A stretch of 64,000 nt of DNA from NCBI GenBank assembly GCA_963205185.1, contig CAUJHZ010000053.1, forward strand, positions 98,172 to 162,171. The letters run 5' to 3'. How positions within the stretch are numbered: position 1 is the first letter of the stretch; each line of letters starts with the position of its first letter. This document shows, piece after piece, positions 55,758 to 64,000 of the stretch. The position numbers were made by a program, and so were the translations under genes. The notes beneath the pieces are model-generated. The model had not been told where the DNA came from. It worked only from the letters and a program-made list of their open reading frames with translations, and did no database searches. This DNA is from Planctomycetota bacterium (GTDB taxonomy: Bacteria; Planctomycetota; Phycisphaerae; Phycisphaerales; UBA5793).

Positions 55758-56279
55758 ATGGAGCCCACCGGCCAGCCAGTCCACGCCGCCTATCCCACCG
55801 AGCAGCGGTGGCAGTTCTTCAAGTCTCACGACGGTGAAGAGTTTGCCCTCATCCGCCTCAACCTCGCCGCCGAGGAACTGGCGGGCCATCCGTTCTACGC
55901 CTATCGCGTGGGCGTCGCCGTGCCCATCAGCAATCCCGCCTTCAACGACCTTCCCGACAACGCGGCATACGAATCGCTCAGCCGCATTGAAGATCTGCTG
56001 CTCGATGCGATCGAACGTGATCGGCAGGGGCTGATGATCATGGTCATGACCATGAGCGGCTTTCGGGAGTACACGTTCTACACCAAGGCGCCCGACGAAG
56101 TGCCCGCGGCGCTCGCTGAAGTGGCTCGCGCAGCGGAGCCCTACGAGATTCAGTTCTACGTCGAGCACGACGCGGCGTGGGAACTCTACGAATCCTACCG
56201 CGCTTCGTGCGGCTGCCCGCTCAGCAGGCCGCAGGCCGGCGCCGGCGGTTCAGGCGACGAAGGAGTGGACGACGCATGA
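55758..56279 (+). CDS. DUF695-like protein
   Basis: 173 residues, ATG start. The sequence (WQFFKSHDGEEFALIRLNLA, YRVGVAVPISNP, LMIMVMTMSGFREYTFYTKA, YEIQFYVEHDAAWELYESYR) fits the DUF695 family, soluble proteins with no known activity. Its stop overlaps the ATG of the following membrane protein gene. Confidence 0.7.
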   Translation: MEPTGQPVHAAYPTEQRWQFFKSHDGEEFALIRLNLAAEELAGHPFYAYRVGVAVPISNPAFNDLPDNAAYESLSRIEDLLLDAIERDRQGLMIMVMTMSGFREYTFYTKAPDEVPAALAEVARAAEPYEIQFYVEHDAAWELYESYRASCGCPLSRPQAGAGGSGDEGVDDA

Positions 56280-56641
56280 GCGACGCGATCAGCAATTCGG
56301 GAAGGCCCGCGCATGCGCAAGCCGGTCCGCCGGATGCGCCGCCTGTGTTGCCAGCTGAGCCGGGCGCGAAGAAGCCTCTGTCGGGCATGCAATCCTACAA
56401 CGTCGTCAGCGACACGATCATCGGCGTCAATGTGCGCGGCAGGGACAACCTCATCCAATTCCTCGCCATCGTCGCGGCGCTGGTTCTGGGCATCGGTATC
56501 GGAGCGCTCGTCTCGCCGCGCGACCGCCTGTCCGGCGCCATCTTCGGCGGCATCGCCGGGCTGATCGGCGGCCTGCTGCTCAGCGGTATCGCGCTGATGA
56601 TCTATCGCGCCATCCGCCACGCCCAGGGCCGACACGATTGA
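56276..56641 (+). CDS. Small hypothetical membrane protein
   Basis: 121 residues from the ATG at 56276 (ATGA overlap). A Pro-rich N-terminal 50 residues are followed by two membrane helices (LIQFLAIVAALVLGIGIGAL and AIFGGIAGLIGGLLLSGIAL). Coupled to the DUF695 gene. No family recognised. Confidence 0.6.
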   Translation: MSDAISNSGRPAHAQAGPPDAPPVLPAEPGAKKPLSGMQSYNVVSDTIIGVNVRGRDNLIQFLAIVAALVLGIGIGALVSPRDRLSGAIFGGIAGLIGGLLLSGIALMIYRAIRHAQGRHD

Positions 56642-56800
56642 CGGCCCGGCCCGCCGCCGGCGGTCAGAGGTGGCGGCACCGCCCGACCGCCTGAGCCAAC
56701 CGGGCTCAGAATTGCGTTAGGCTTCCTGGGGGTGCGCTGTCGCGCCATCCGCATTGGAGACTTCCGTCCTCGCGGTAGAGCTGATGACAGGAGCAACGCT

Positions 56801-57218
56801 GTGAAACCTGTCGACCAACGGTATCGTGGATGTGGATCGTGTCTTGCGGCGTGCCTCGCGCTGCCGCTATGAGCCTAGTTTGGTGACCATCACGGTGGCT
56901 CGGAGAATTGCGCTGGACGCGAGCGATCTTCACAAGGGTCAGGATGCGACCCTGACCGTCACCAACTCGCGGCCGAATGCGCCCACGTACCTCATCTACA
57001 GCCTCACCGGCCTGGGAGAGACGGACATCCCTCAACTTGGCATCACCTGCGGCGTGCGGAGGCCGACTCTTGCAGCCGGGCCCGTTCGAACCAATGCGCA
57101 GGGTGAAGCGACCTTTGTCGTTCGCATTCCGGCGGTCAACGGCAATCCTCGCGTGTGGCTTCAGGTCGTGCAGATGCACGACGCCAGCAACGTGGTCCAG
57201 CGCACGATCCGGAATTAA
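56801..57218 (+). pseudogene. Frameshifted secreted protein with planctomycete C-terminal domain
   Basis: A GTG at 56801 with CAGGAG 7 nt upstream starts a signal-peptide-like sequence (RYRGCGSCLAACLALPL) that stops at 56870. The rest is in the next frame (readable from 56826) and encodes about 110 residues: LVTITVARRIALDASDLHKG, LTVTNSRPNAPTYLIYSLTG and NPRVWLQVVQMHD. This domain is related to the ends of the proteins at 12676, 34552 and 57396. A one-base shift has separated signal and domain. A sequencing error would restore a normal small secreted protein. Confidence 0.6.
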
Positions 57219-57395
57219 ACGGGCAATACCTCTGCCGTTTCGAATGCCTGGTGGCTGGCGCGGCGACTACTTTTTGTGGCTTCGGAAACAGGATGTGCCT
57301 ATCCTCTTCATGCCGCGGCCCTGGATCGATGCGGGTGCCGGTTGAGAGTTCTGCTGGAGACGCGACCCAGTCCGCGGCAATGGGGAGTTCCCGCC

Positions 57396-59240
57396 ATGGA
57401 ACGCAGTCATCTGTCGGTGAGCGCGCTGGTCGCAGCGCTGGCTCTGGGTAGCGGCGCGGCTTCGAGCGTCGCGCAGATTGTGTACGTCGATCGCGACGCG
57501 GTCGGCGCTAACACAGGCGTCGACTGGGCCAACGCGTACACGTCGCTGCAAATGGCGCTGCAGGCGGGCTGGGGGAGCGAGGTTTGGGTCGCTGAGGGCA
57601 CGTATACGCCGGCCCCGCCGGGCGGCAGCGCCGCCGAGACTTTCGCGCTGCGCAGCAGCCTTGGCATCTTCGGCGGCTTTGCCGGCCATGAGACGCAGCG
57701 CCAGCAGCGCGATCCCATCGCCAACATCACCACGCTCAGCGGCGATCTCAACGGCGACGATCAGCCCGGCTGGGTGAACATGACGGAGAACTCAGACCAT
57801 CTCGTGACGGCAAACGGAGTTAGCGCCACCGCCGTACTCGACGGCTTCACCATCAACGCAGGTCGCTGCACGCAGGCGTCCGGGGCCGGGCTGCTCATCC
57901 TCAACGCCTCGCCGATCATTCGGCAGTGCCTGGTCACCGGCTGCATCGCCGACTTCGCCCCGGCGGCTGGCTGCCTCGTGAACGGAGGCTCACCGCTCTT
58001 TGAGCAGTGCGAGTTCACCGGCAATTACGTTTGGCTCTCGCGCGGCGCCGGTGCGTACATCGCCACCGGCACGACGCCAACCTTCGTTGATTGCCTCTTC
58101 GCAAACAACCAGGTGCATGGCGGCGGGGCCGCAGTCGCGGACGGCGCCGCGGTCTTTGTCGAATTCGATGCGCCATCCACGTTCGACGGCTGCACGTTCG
58201 TCAACAACATCGCCGACCCCAACTATCCGCTCTATTCCAACGGCGGCGCGCTGTGCAGCCTTGGCACGGATCTGCACATGATCCGGTGCGACTTCGTCGC
58301 CAACCGCGCCGACACGGGCGGCGCGCTCTGGATCGGCCGACCGGCCCGAATTGAAAACTGCCGGTTTACGGGCAACCGCGCGCTGGTCGGAGGCGCCATC
58401 GTCAATTTCGTCGCAGCGCCGACGCTCGTCGTCGGATCCACCTTCAGTTTTAACGACGCGGAAGACGGCGGGGCCGTCTCCAACTCCACCAACGGCGCCA
58501 TCGAGTTCCAGAACTCGATCCTGTGGGGCAACACGGGCATCGGCGAGACGCGCTTCAAACAGCAGGTGCACAACGCCGGCGGCACCGTGTCGTTCTCGTT
58601 TTCATGCATCGAGGGAGTCTTTGAAACGATCCCCAATGAAGATCCACCCAACCCGAGAAGTTACCCCGGCTGCATCGATGACAGTCCGAAGTTCGTAGAC
58701 GCCGATGGCGCGGACAATCGCGCCGGCACGGCCGATGATGACCTGCGACTGATGCCCGGCTCACCGTGCATCGACGCCGCCGACAACGGGCTGTTCGCAC
58801 CCGGCGTGCAGGTCGATCTGGATGGCGCGCTGCGCTTCGTCAACGACCTGGGCATGCCCGCGCGCGGCGTGGGCGGGGCAAACGTGGCGGATCTGGGCTG
58901 CTACGAGTTTCAGGGGCGCACGACCGGCTTCGTTCTTGTTCAGCCGACGCCGGGCTGGGCCAATGCACCCAATACGTGGCGCGCGGGCGGCGTGCAGCCG
59001 GGCCGGCGCGTGTACTTCGTCTATGGTTTCGAAAGCGGCAGCGCCAACGTGCCGCACTGCCCCGGGCTGACGGTCGCCATCCGCCAGCCGGTGATCGTGG
59101 GCAGCGCACCGGCGAACGGGCAGGGCGAGGCGTCGATCACGCGGAGCGTGCCTGAGGTCGCGGCTGGCCGCTACATCTACTTCCAGGCGGTCGATCCGGC
59201 CACGTGTCGCGTGAGCAATCGCGTTCTGCGCCTGTTCTGA
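57396..59240 (+). CDS. Secreted right-handed beta-helix protein with planctomycete C-terminal domain
   Basis: About 614 residues from the ATG at 57396; the frame is open further upstream. The signal peptide ends GAASSVAQ. The next part is typical of polymorphic outer-membrane-type beta-helix proteins: VYVDRDAVGANTGVDWANAY, TSLQMALQAG, then parallel beta-helix turns (PIIRQCLVTGC, PLFEQCEFTGNYV, IENCRFTGNRALVGGAIVNF). It then has a calcium-site-like DADGADNRAGTADDDLRLMP. The last 115 residues are the shared C-terminal domain (VQPGRRVYFVYGFESG, GRYIYFQAVDP). Probably surface-exposed; no enzymatic residues are evident. Confidence 0.82.
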   Translation: MERSHLSVSALVAALALGSGAASSVAQIVYVDRDAVGANTGVDWANAYTSLQMALQAGWGSEVWVAEGTYTPAPPGGSAAETFALRSSLGIFGGFAGHETQRQQRDPIANITTLSGDLNGDDQPGWVNMTENSDHLVTANGVSATAVLDGFTINAGRCTQASGAGLLILNASPIIRQCLVTGCIADFAPAAGCLVNGGSPLFEQCEFTGNYVWLSRGAGAYIATGTTPTFVDCLFANNQVHGGGAAVADGAAVFVEFDAPSTFDGCTFVNNIADPNYPLYSNGGALCSLGTDLHMIRCDFVANRADTGGALWIGRPARIENCRFTGNRALVGGAIVNFVAAPTLVVGSTFSFNDAEDGGAVSNSTNGAIEFQNSILWGNTGIGETRFKQQVHNAGGTVSFSFSCIEGVFETIPNEDPPNPRSYPGCIDDSPKFVDADGADNRAGTADDDLRLMPGSPCIDAADNGLFAPGVQVDLDGALRFVNDLGMPARGVGGANVADLGCYEFQGRTTGFVLVQPTPGWANAPNTWRAGGVQPGRRVYFVYGFESGSANVPHCPGLTVAIRQPVIVGSAPANGQGEASITRSVPEVAAGRYIYFQAVDPATCRVSNRVLRLF

Positions 59241-59415
59241 GGGCGGATCGCGAGCGGGCGATCCACGGCTCCGGGGCGGCGCCGACGACGCAGGATGGGT
59301 TGAAATGTGTTGCCGGCGCGGAGATCGTGCCGAGTTGAACGGCGGTCTCCGCGCCGGCGCTGCTCGGCCGCCGGCTCAAAACCCCGTCCCGTCCGGGCAG
59401 AAACGAGTCGTGCCA

Positions 59416-59991
59416 ATGCTCCGCGTTCTGATCGCCGCAGTCGTCGGTGGAATTCTCGTCTTCATCTGGGGCGCCATCTCGCACATGCTGCTGGGCCTCG
59501 GCGACTACGGCGTGCACATGGACAAACTCCCTCAGGAAGAGGCCATTGTCGCCACGCTCTCGGAATCCATTCCCGAGTCCGGCCTCTACTTTGTGCCGGG
59601 CATGGATCGATCCATCACCGACGATCAGCAGCAGTGGGACGAAGCCGCCGCTCGAATGAAGACCGGGCCGACCGCCTTCATGGTCGTCACGAAAGAAGGC
59701 TACGACGGCAACATGACCAAGCAGTTGATCGCCGAAGCCGCAACCAGCACGGCTGCAGCGCTCGTCGCGGCGGTCATGCTGCTGGCGGTCCGCGGGCCTT
59801 ACGTCTTGCGCGTGGCGCTCGTTGCCGGCATGGGCCTGTTTGCATCGCTTTCGTACGGCGCCTCTGAAGTCATCTGGTACAAGTTCCCGATCGAGTTCGG
59901 ATCGGCCCAGTTGGTTGACCAGGTCGTGGGCTGGGCGATCGCCGGCATCTTCATGGCCGCGATCGTTAAGCGGCCGCGCGCTGCGGGCTGA
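59416..59991 (+). CDS. Conserved membrane protein, paralogue of 43495-44079
   Basis: 191 residues from the ATG at 59416. An N-terminal helix (VLIAAVVGGILVFIWGAISH) precedes a soluble segment with SIPESGLYFVPGMDRSITDD, followed by three helices (STAAALVAAVMLLAVRG and others). The same order and the SG-x-Y-F/M-x-P-G/C motif occur in the protein at 43495. No function known. Confidence 0.7.
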   Translation: MLRVLIAAVVGGILVFIWGAISHMLLGLGDYGVHMDKLPQEEAIVATLSESIPESGLYFVPGMDRSITDDQQQWDEAAARMKTGPTAFMVVTKEGYDGNMTKQLIAEAATSTAAALVAAVMLLAVRGPYVLRVALVAGMGLFASLSYGASEVIWYKFPIEFGSAQLVDQVVGWAIAGIFMAAIVKRPRAAG

Positions 59992-60024
59992 CTGCGTCGG
60001 GCCCCGCTGGGCCTACGATCGACC

Positions 60025-60855
60025 ATGAAACGACACAATCTGTGCTTCGCAGCGGTGATTGCGATCGTCATCTGCTCCGGCCGCAGCGGCGCGCAGAGCG
60101 ATGTCGAATCGGTCGCTTCCGAACAGCGCACCGTCGGTGATGATCCGAACAAGACGTATTTCGTGATCAACGCCGCGCCGGCGGCGACGCCCCCGTCCGC
60201 CGGCTGGGGTCTTCTGTTCGTGTTGCCCGGCAGCACCGGCAGCGCCGACTTCAACGCCTTCGTCCGGCGGATCGCAAAATTCGCGGCGCCCGAGGGATTC
60301 CTGGTGGTTCAACTCGTCGCGCCAGTGTGGCGCGAGAATCCACCCACTGTCTGGCCGACGAAACTCGCGCCGGATGCGGCGCAGCAGTTCACGACCGAGG
60401 AGTTCATTTCGGCCGTGCTCGATGACGTCCGCGCCCAGCGGCAGGTGGATGAGGATCGCGTGCTGCTCATGGGCTGGTCGTCGAGCGGGCCGGTGGTGTA
60501 CACGATGGCGTGCCAGGAGCAGACTCCCTTCGACGGCTTCTACGTCTCGATGTCGGTCTTCCACCCCGACGCGATGCCGCCGCTCGAGAACGCCAGCGGC
60601 CGCCGCATCGCCATCGAGCACTCGCCGCAGGATGATCGCTGTCCATTTCGCCTGGCCGAGCAGGCGCGCGATGCGCTCGCCGCGGCTGGTGCGGTCGTGA
60701 AGTTCGAGACGTTCTCCGGCGGCCACGGCTGGCGCGGCGCCATTTACCCGCGCATGAAAGCGGCATTCGAGTTTCTCCTCGAGAAACCGGCGCTCGAGCA
60801 ACCCGAGCGCGCGGAGGCGCCCGATGCACAGCCGGAACCGGAGCCAGACCGTTGA
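60025..60855 (+). CDS. Secreted dienelactone hydrolase / alpha-beta hydrolase-like protein
   Basis: 276 residues with a signal peptide ending SGRSGAQS. Fold motifs: LLFVLPGSTGSADFNAF (oxyanion loop), LLMGWSSSGPVVY (nucleophile Ser), EHSPQDDRCPF (Asp) and FSGGHGWRG (His). This is the arrangement of predicted poly-ester or phospholipase/carboxylesterase-type hydrolases. The C terminus is acidic and Pro-rich. The stop overlaps the TTG start of the next gene. Confidence 0.78.
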   Translation: MKRHNLCFAAVIAIVICSGRSGAQSDVESVASEQRTVGDDPNKTYFVINAAPAATPPSAGWGLLFVLPGSTGSADFNAFVRRIAKFAAPEGFLVVQLVAPVWRENPPTVWPTKLAPDAAQQFTTEEFISAVLDDVRAQRQVDEDRVLLMGWSSSGPVVYTMACQEQTPFDGFYVSMSVFHPDAMPPLENASGRRIAIEHSPQDDRCPFRLAEQARDALAAAGAVVKFETFSGGHGWRGAIYPRMKAAFEFLLEKPALEQPERAEAPDAQPEPEPDR

Positions 60856-61292
60856 ACGACGATCGGCTCATCTCGGAGTTCGAGTCGCAGACGCTGCCGT
60901 TCGATCAGTGGACGCATCGCGCGCACGTGAAGGTGGCATACCTCTATCTTTCGCGCTTCGGATTTGACGAAGCGCTGGCGCGCCTGCGCGCGGGAATCAG
61001 GGCGTACAACGCGGCCAACAAAGTCCCTGACGGCACGCTCATGGGCTACAACGAAACGACGACGCACGCACTGCTCCATCTCATCGAGGCGGTGCGCCGT
61101 GCCTACGCCGGCACGCACCCGGTGCAGGATGCGGATGCGTTTTACGACATGCACCCGCAGCTGCACAGCAAGCACGTGCTGCGGCTGTTCTACTCGCCGA
61201 AGCGCCGCATCGAGCCCGAGGCGAAAACGAAGTTCCTCGAGCCGGATCTCGCGCCGCTGCCGCGGTTCGTTGGCCCAGACGGATCGGAGTGA
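60852..61292 (+). CDS. Conserved hypothetical protein
   Basis: 146 residues from a TTG overlapping the preceding stop. The sequence is helical with conserved-looking polar residues: PFDQWTHRAHVKVAYLYLSR, VPDGTLMGYNETTTHALLHL and the end HSKHVLRLFYSPKRRIEP. The WTHRAH and ETTTH pairs could bind a metal or ligand. I do not recognise a characterised family. Confidence 0.65.
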   Translation: MNDDRLISEFESQTLPFDQWTHRAHVKVAYLYLSRFGFDEALARLRAGIRAYNAANKVPDGTLMGYNETTTHALLHLIEAVRRAYAGTHPVQDADAFYDMHPQLHSKHVLRLFYSPKRRIEPEAKTKFLEPDLAPLPRFVGPDGSE

Positions 61293-61301
61293 ATTGCGTT
61301 T

Positions 61302-62888
61302 TCAGATGATCGGCAGGCTCACGCGCGATTCGAGTTCGGCCGTTGGCCGCGCGATGAGGTCGTAGCCGTCGTGCTCGACGATCATGCAGCGCACGAGTTC
61401 ACCCGGCGTCAGCGGCTGGCGGCTCTGCACAAACGTCACGGCGTCGATCTGCGGCGCCTGGAAATAGCAGCGTCCCACGGCGAGATGACCCGCTTCGCTC
61501 ACGCCCGTCGTCGCCAGGCCCGTCGTCGTTGTCGGCTGGTCGATGAGCACGTCAAACTGCACGCCGTTGTCGCGGGCCCTGCCCGGGTTCTTCTCGGAAT
61601 ATCGCTGGTAGAACGACGCGAGGTAGCCCGCCTGCTCGAAGGCCACGCGCTGCTGCACCTGCATGATCTCGTCGTAGCGCCGCTGCTTGACTTCGGCGGG
61701 CACGGCCAGCGAAGCGTCGCGCTCGGCCATCTCCGCCGGCGTCCCCGGCTCGGGCGAGTACTGAAATGCGCCCAGCGCTTCAAAGCCGAAGCCCTCGATG
61801 AAATCGAGCAGCTGCTGGTGGTCTTCTTCGGTCTCGCCCGGATAGCCGGTGATCATCGTGGTGCGGATCGCCATGCCGGGAATCCGGTCGCGCAGTTTGC
61901 CCAGCAGTTCCTCAATCAGCGCGCGGCTGGTCTGGCGGCGCATCGCGGTGAGAACGCGATCGCTGATGTGCTGCAGCGGCATGTCGATGTACTTGACGAC
62001 GTTGGGAAGATCGGCGATGGTGTCGATCATCTCATCCGTGAAGCACGATGGGTACGCGTACATGAGCCGCAGCCAGGCGCTGCCGTGGTCGCGCGCGGTT
62101 CGATCGAGTTCGGTGAGCATTCCCGGCAGGCCCGGTTCGTAGCCGATGTCGTGACCAAAGCTCGTCGTGTCCTGGCCGATGAGATTGAGTTCAAATGCGC
62201 CGTCGGCAAAGAGTTCGCGCGCTTCGGTCAGAATCGCCTCGATCGGCTTGGATCGCATCTTGCCGCGAATGCTGGGTATCGTGCAGAAAGCGCAGCGCTG
62301 GTTGCAGCCTTCAGAGACCCGCAGGTAAGCGTAGTGGCGCGGCGTCAATCGCAGCCGGGCCGCATCGCTCTCGAAGTAACCCACGCCCTTGCCATCCGCG
62401 CCGTTGACCGTCAGGCCGGCGACGGCCATGCCGCGCTGCTGAGCCGCGATGAGCGCGTTGCCGGCGATCCAGTAGTTCGGCCGTTCGGCTTCATCGGGCA
62501 GACTCTCACGCGCGGCTCCGTTGCCGCGCACCGCCTCGACGATGTGATCGCGATCGAACACGCCGATGAGCGCGTCGATGTCCGGACACCATTCGAGCAT
62601 CTTGGCGCGGTGCCGCTGCACGAGGCAGCCGGCGACGACGAGACGCTGCAGCTGGCCGGCCTTCTTGCGCTCGGCCGCCTCCCGGATGACATCGAGCGAT
62701 TCATCCTTGGACGCTTCGAGAAACCCGCAGGTATTGACGACGATGGCATCGGCGGCGTCGTGGTCGCTGGTGGGCTCCAGTCCGTCCATCGCCAGCAGTC
62801 CGAGCATCTTCTCGGAATCGACAAGGTTCTTCGGGCAGCCGAGGCTGACGAAGGCGATCTTGCGGATGCGGGACTGGGCCGTGGACAT
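61302..62888 (-). CDS. rimO: Ribosomal protein S12 methylthiotransferase RimO
   Basis: 528 residues from the ATG at 62888. RimO adds a methylthio group to an aspartate of ribosomal protein S12. The N-terminal domain has its three cluster cysteines (VSLGCPKNLVDSE, NTCGFLEASKDES, VVAGCLVQRH). The radical-SAM domain has SEGCNQRCAFCTIPSIRG and LIGQDTTSFGHDI. The C terminus is a TRAM domain (FDVLIDQP, RCYFQAPQIDAVT). A segment of about 60 residues between the two domains (NYWIAGNALIAAQQRGMAVA) lengthens the protein beyond the usual 440. Divergent from panC. Confidence 0.93.
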   Translation of the reverse strand: MSTAQSRIRKIAFVSLGCPKNLVDSEKMLGLLAMDGLEPTSDHDAADAIVVNTCGFLEASKDESLDVIREAAERKKAGQLQRLVVAGCLVQRHRAKMLEWCPDIDALIGVFDRDHIVEAVRGNGAARESLPDEAERPNYWIAGNALIAAQQRGMAVAGLTVNGADGKGVGYFESDAARLRLTPRHYAYLRVSEGCNQRCAFCTIPSIRGKMRSKPIEAILTEARELFADGAFELNLIGQDTTSFGHDIGYEPGLPGMLTELDRTARDHGSAWLRLMYAYPSCFTDEMIDTIADLPNVVKYIDMPLQHISDRVLTAMRRQTSRALIEELLGKLRDRIPGMAIRTTMITGYPGETEEDHQQLLDFIEGFGFEALGAFQYSPEPGTPAEMAERDASLAVPAEVKQRRYDEIMQVQQRVAFEQAGYLASFYQRYSEKNPGRARDNGVQFDVLIDQPTTTTGLATTGVSEAGHLAVGRCYFQAPQIDAVTFVQSRQPLTPGELVRCMIVEHDGYDLIARPTAELESRVSLPII

Positions 62889-63011
62889 GAAGCGGATTGT
62901 AGGTTGGCGCGGGTGGCGCGGCCGGGGTTGAACCTCACTGCCCGCGGTCACGCTCCCCTTCAGGGAGCCTTCGGGTCGCGGCTAAACGGGCTTGTGTCGC
63001 TACGATTTCGC

Positions 63012-63845
63012 ATGCAGATCGTCTGGACGGCGGCCGATCTCGAAGAGTTTCATGGCGGGGTCTGCGTGCCCACGATGGGCGCGCTCCACGAAGGGCACCT
63101 CTCGCTCATCCGGCGGGCGCGCGAAGAGGCCGACGCCCATGCGGCTCCACTGCCCGTGGTCGTGACGATCTTCGTGAACCCGGCACAGTTCGCGCCCGGC
63201 GAAGACTTCGCCCGCTACCCGCGCACGTTCGAGGCCGACTGCACCAGGGCTGAAAGTTGCGGGGCCGACGTGGTGTTTGCGCCCGAAGTGGGGGAGGTGT
63301 ACCCGCAGGGGGTCGAGGCGCCGATCGATCCGCGCGTGGTGATTCCCGAGGTGGCGCGCCAACCTGGGCTGGAGGAGAAGAGCCGGCCGCAGTTCTTCAT
63401 CGGCGTGTGCCGGGTGGTGCACCGGCTGTTTGAAATGGTCAAGCCGCGCGCCGCGGTGTTCGGCGAAAAGGACTACCAGCAGCTGCTCACCATCCGCGCG
63501 ATGGTGCGCGAGATGGCTCTGCCCGTGGAGATTCTCTCGGAGCCGACGGTGCGCGAAGAAGATGGCCTGGCCATGAGCAGCCGCAACGTGTATCTCGCCC
63601 CGCCGCAGCGCAAGCGGGCCCTGGCTTTGAGCAAGGCGCTCAAGGCGGCACGATCCGCGTCGAGCGTTGCCGAGGCGGAGAGTGCGATGCGCTCGATTCT
63701 GCTTGCCAACCAGGTGGAGATCGACTACGCCGTGGTGCGCGATGCGCACACACTTATGCCGATCGAGAGCCTGGCGCTCCCGGCGCGGGCGCTGGTCGCC
63801 GGCCGCGTGGGGCCGGTGCGGTTGATTGACAATATGGCGGTGTGA
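63012..63845 (+). CDS. panC: Pantothenate synthetase PanC
   Basis: 277 residues from the ATG at 63012; the frame happens to be open for another 1.6 kb upstream but this is antisense to rimO. PanC joins pantoate and beta-alanine using ATP in coenzyme A synthesis. The motifs are all present: VPTMGALHEGHLSLIRRA, FVNPAQFAPGEDFARYPRT, AVFGEKDYQQL and MSSRNVYL. No other pantothenate gene is nearby. Confidence 0.95.
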   Translation: MQIVWTAADLEEFHGGVCVPTMGALHEGHLSLIRRAREEADAHAAPLPVVVTIFVNPAQFAPGEDFARYPRTFEADCTRAESCGADVVFAPEVGEVYPQGVEAPIDPRVVIPEVARQPGLEEKSRPQFFIGVCRVVHRLFEMVKPRAAVFGEKDYQQLLTIRAMVREMALPVEILSEPTVREEDGLAMSSRNVYLAPPQRKRALALSKALKAARSASSVAEAESAMRSILLANQVEIDYAVVRDAHTLMPIESLALPARALVAGRVGPVRLIDNMAV

Positions 63846-63973
63846 AGGCACTTCGCCCGACTAGAGCGTTCCTAATCCAAGCGTAGCGCGGTTCGGCGCT
63901 TGTTCGGTTGCGCCAGGCGGCGGCGTCATCTATGGTGTGTGCGACTCATGTTCGAGTCGGACAAGGAGCCAGG

Positions 63974-64000
63974 ATGGCTGGACCGTATTCGAAGGATCTG
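63974..64000 (+). mobile_element. Start of an IS630-type transposase gene, cut by window edge
   Basis: The ATG at 63974 with AAGGAG upstream opens MAGPYSKDL, which resembles the first residues of IS630-family transposases (for example the common start ...PYSxDLRxRVV). Only nine codons are visible, so the call is tentative. The 128 nt between panC and this start hold no gene and may contain the element's left end. Confidence 0.45.

Noticed and set aside
61371..63011. An 824-residue reading frame upstream of and including panC
   Set aside because: The part before 63012 is antisense to rimO and has the Arg/Ala-rich composition of a shadow frame in high-G+C DNA.

Overview
The window is high-G+C bacterial DNA. 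It most likely comes from a planctomycete, probably of the Phycisphaerae (inference). Reasons: the 23S-5S rRNA operon has its own promoter and no 16S gene upstream; secreted proteins carry DCNGN...PDEC calcium-loop motifs, FG-GAP and beta-helix repeats and a recurring C-terminal domain; and there is a PilM-led cluster with Gly-rich partner proteins. No tRNA gene or CRISPR array was seen.

Layout. 1-8.4 kb (minus strand): a sugar-import and glycosidase operon with an ABC ATPase, permease and binding lipoprotein, then a Tat-exported GH116-type enzyme and a DUF2961/GH172 lipoprotein that runs off the edge. A palindrome lies at the start of the first gene. 8.4-26 kb: mostly chromosomal genes, including a truncated paralogue fragment, a DUF1579-like lipoprotein, a CDP-alcohol phosphatidyltransferase, CBS and DUF2267 proteins, an FG-GAP protein, a GNAT plus ADP-forming acyl-CoA synthetase, two hydrolase/lipid enzymes, a hybrid histidine kinase, an unusual glutathione peroxidase-phosphatase-cytochrome fusion and a fatty-acid desaturase.

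26.1-34.25 kb is an accessory island. It begins with a decapitated EcoRI-type methylase fragment, then an AvaI/BsoBI-like restriction-modification system with a small HNH protein, a 21-bp-phased repeat array, an AbiTii gene with a DUF4062 gene, and a four-gene block of unknown, phage-like flavour ending at a strong terminator. 34.5-40.7 kb returns to chromosomal genes (FG-GAP protein, small membrane proteins, DEAD-box helicase, hemolysin-III family protein) and ends with a distant relative of the first gene of the phage-like block. 40.9-43.3 kb is a second accessory patch: a second 21-bp-phased array and an orphan RHS C-terminal tip with a probable immunity gene.

43.5-51.6 kb holds a membrane protein, a TauE/DUF1634 exporter pair and the PilM cluster. 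51.7-55.6 kb is the 23S-5S operon. Its 23S gene carries an intervening sequence, closed by a perfect 19-bp inverted repeat, that encodes a GIY-YIG protein; this is the most striking feature of the window. 55.7-64 kb holds DUF695 and small membrane proteins, secreted proteins (one frameshifted), a dienelactone-hydrolase-like protein, divergent rimO and panC, and the first codons of an IS630-type transposase at the right edge.
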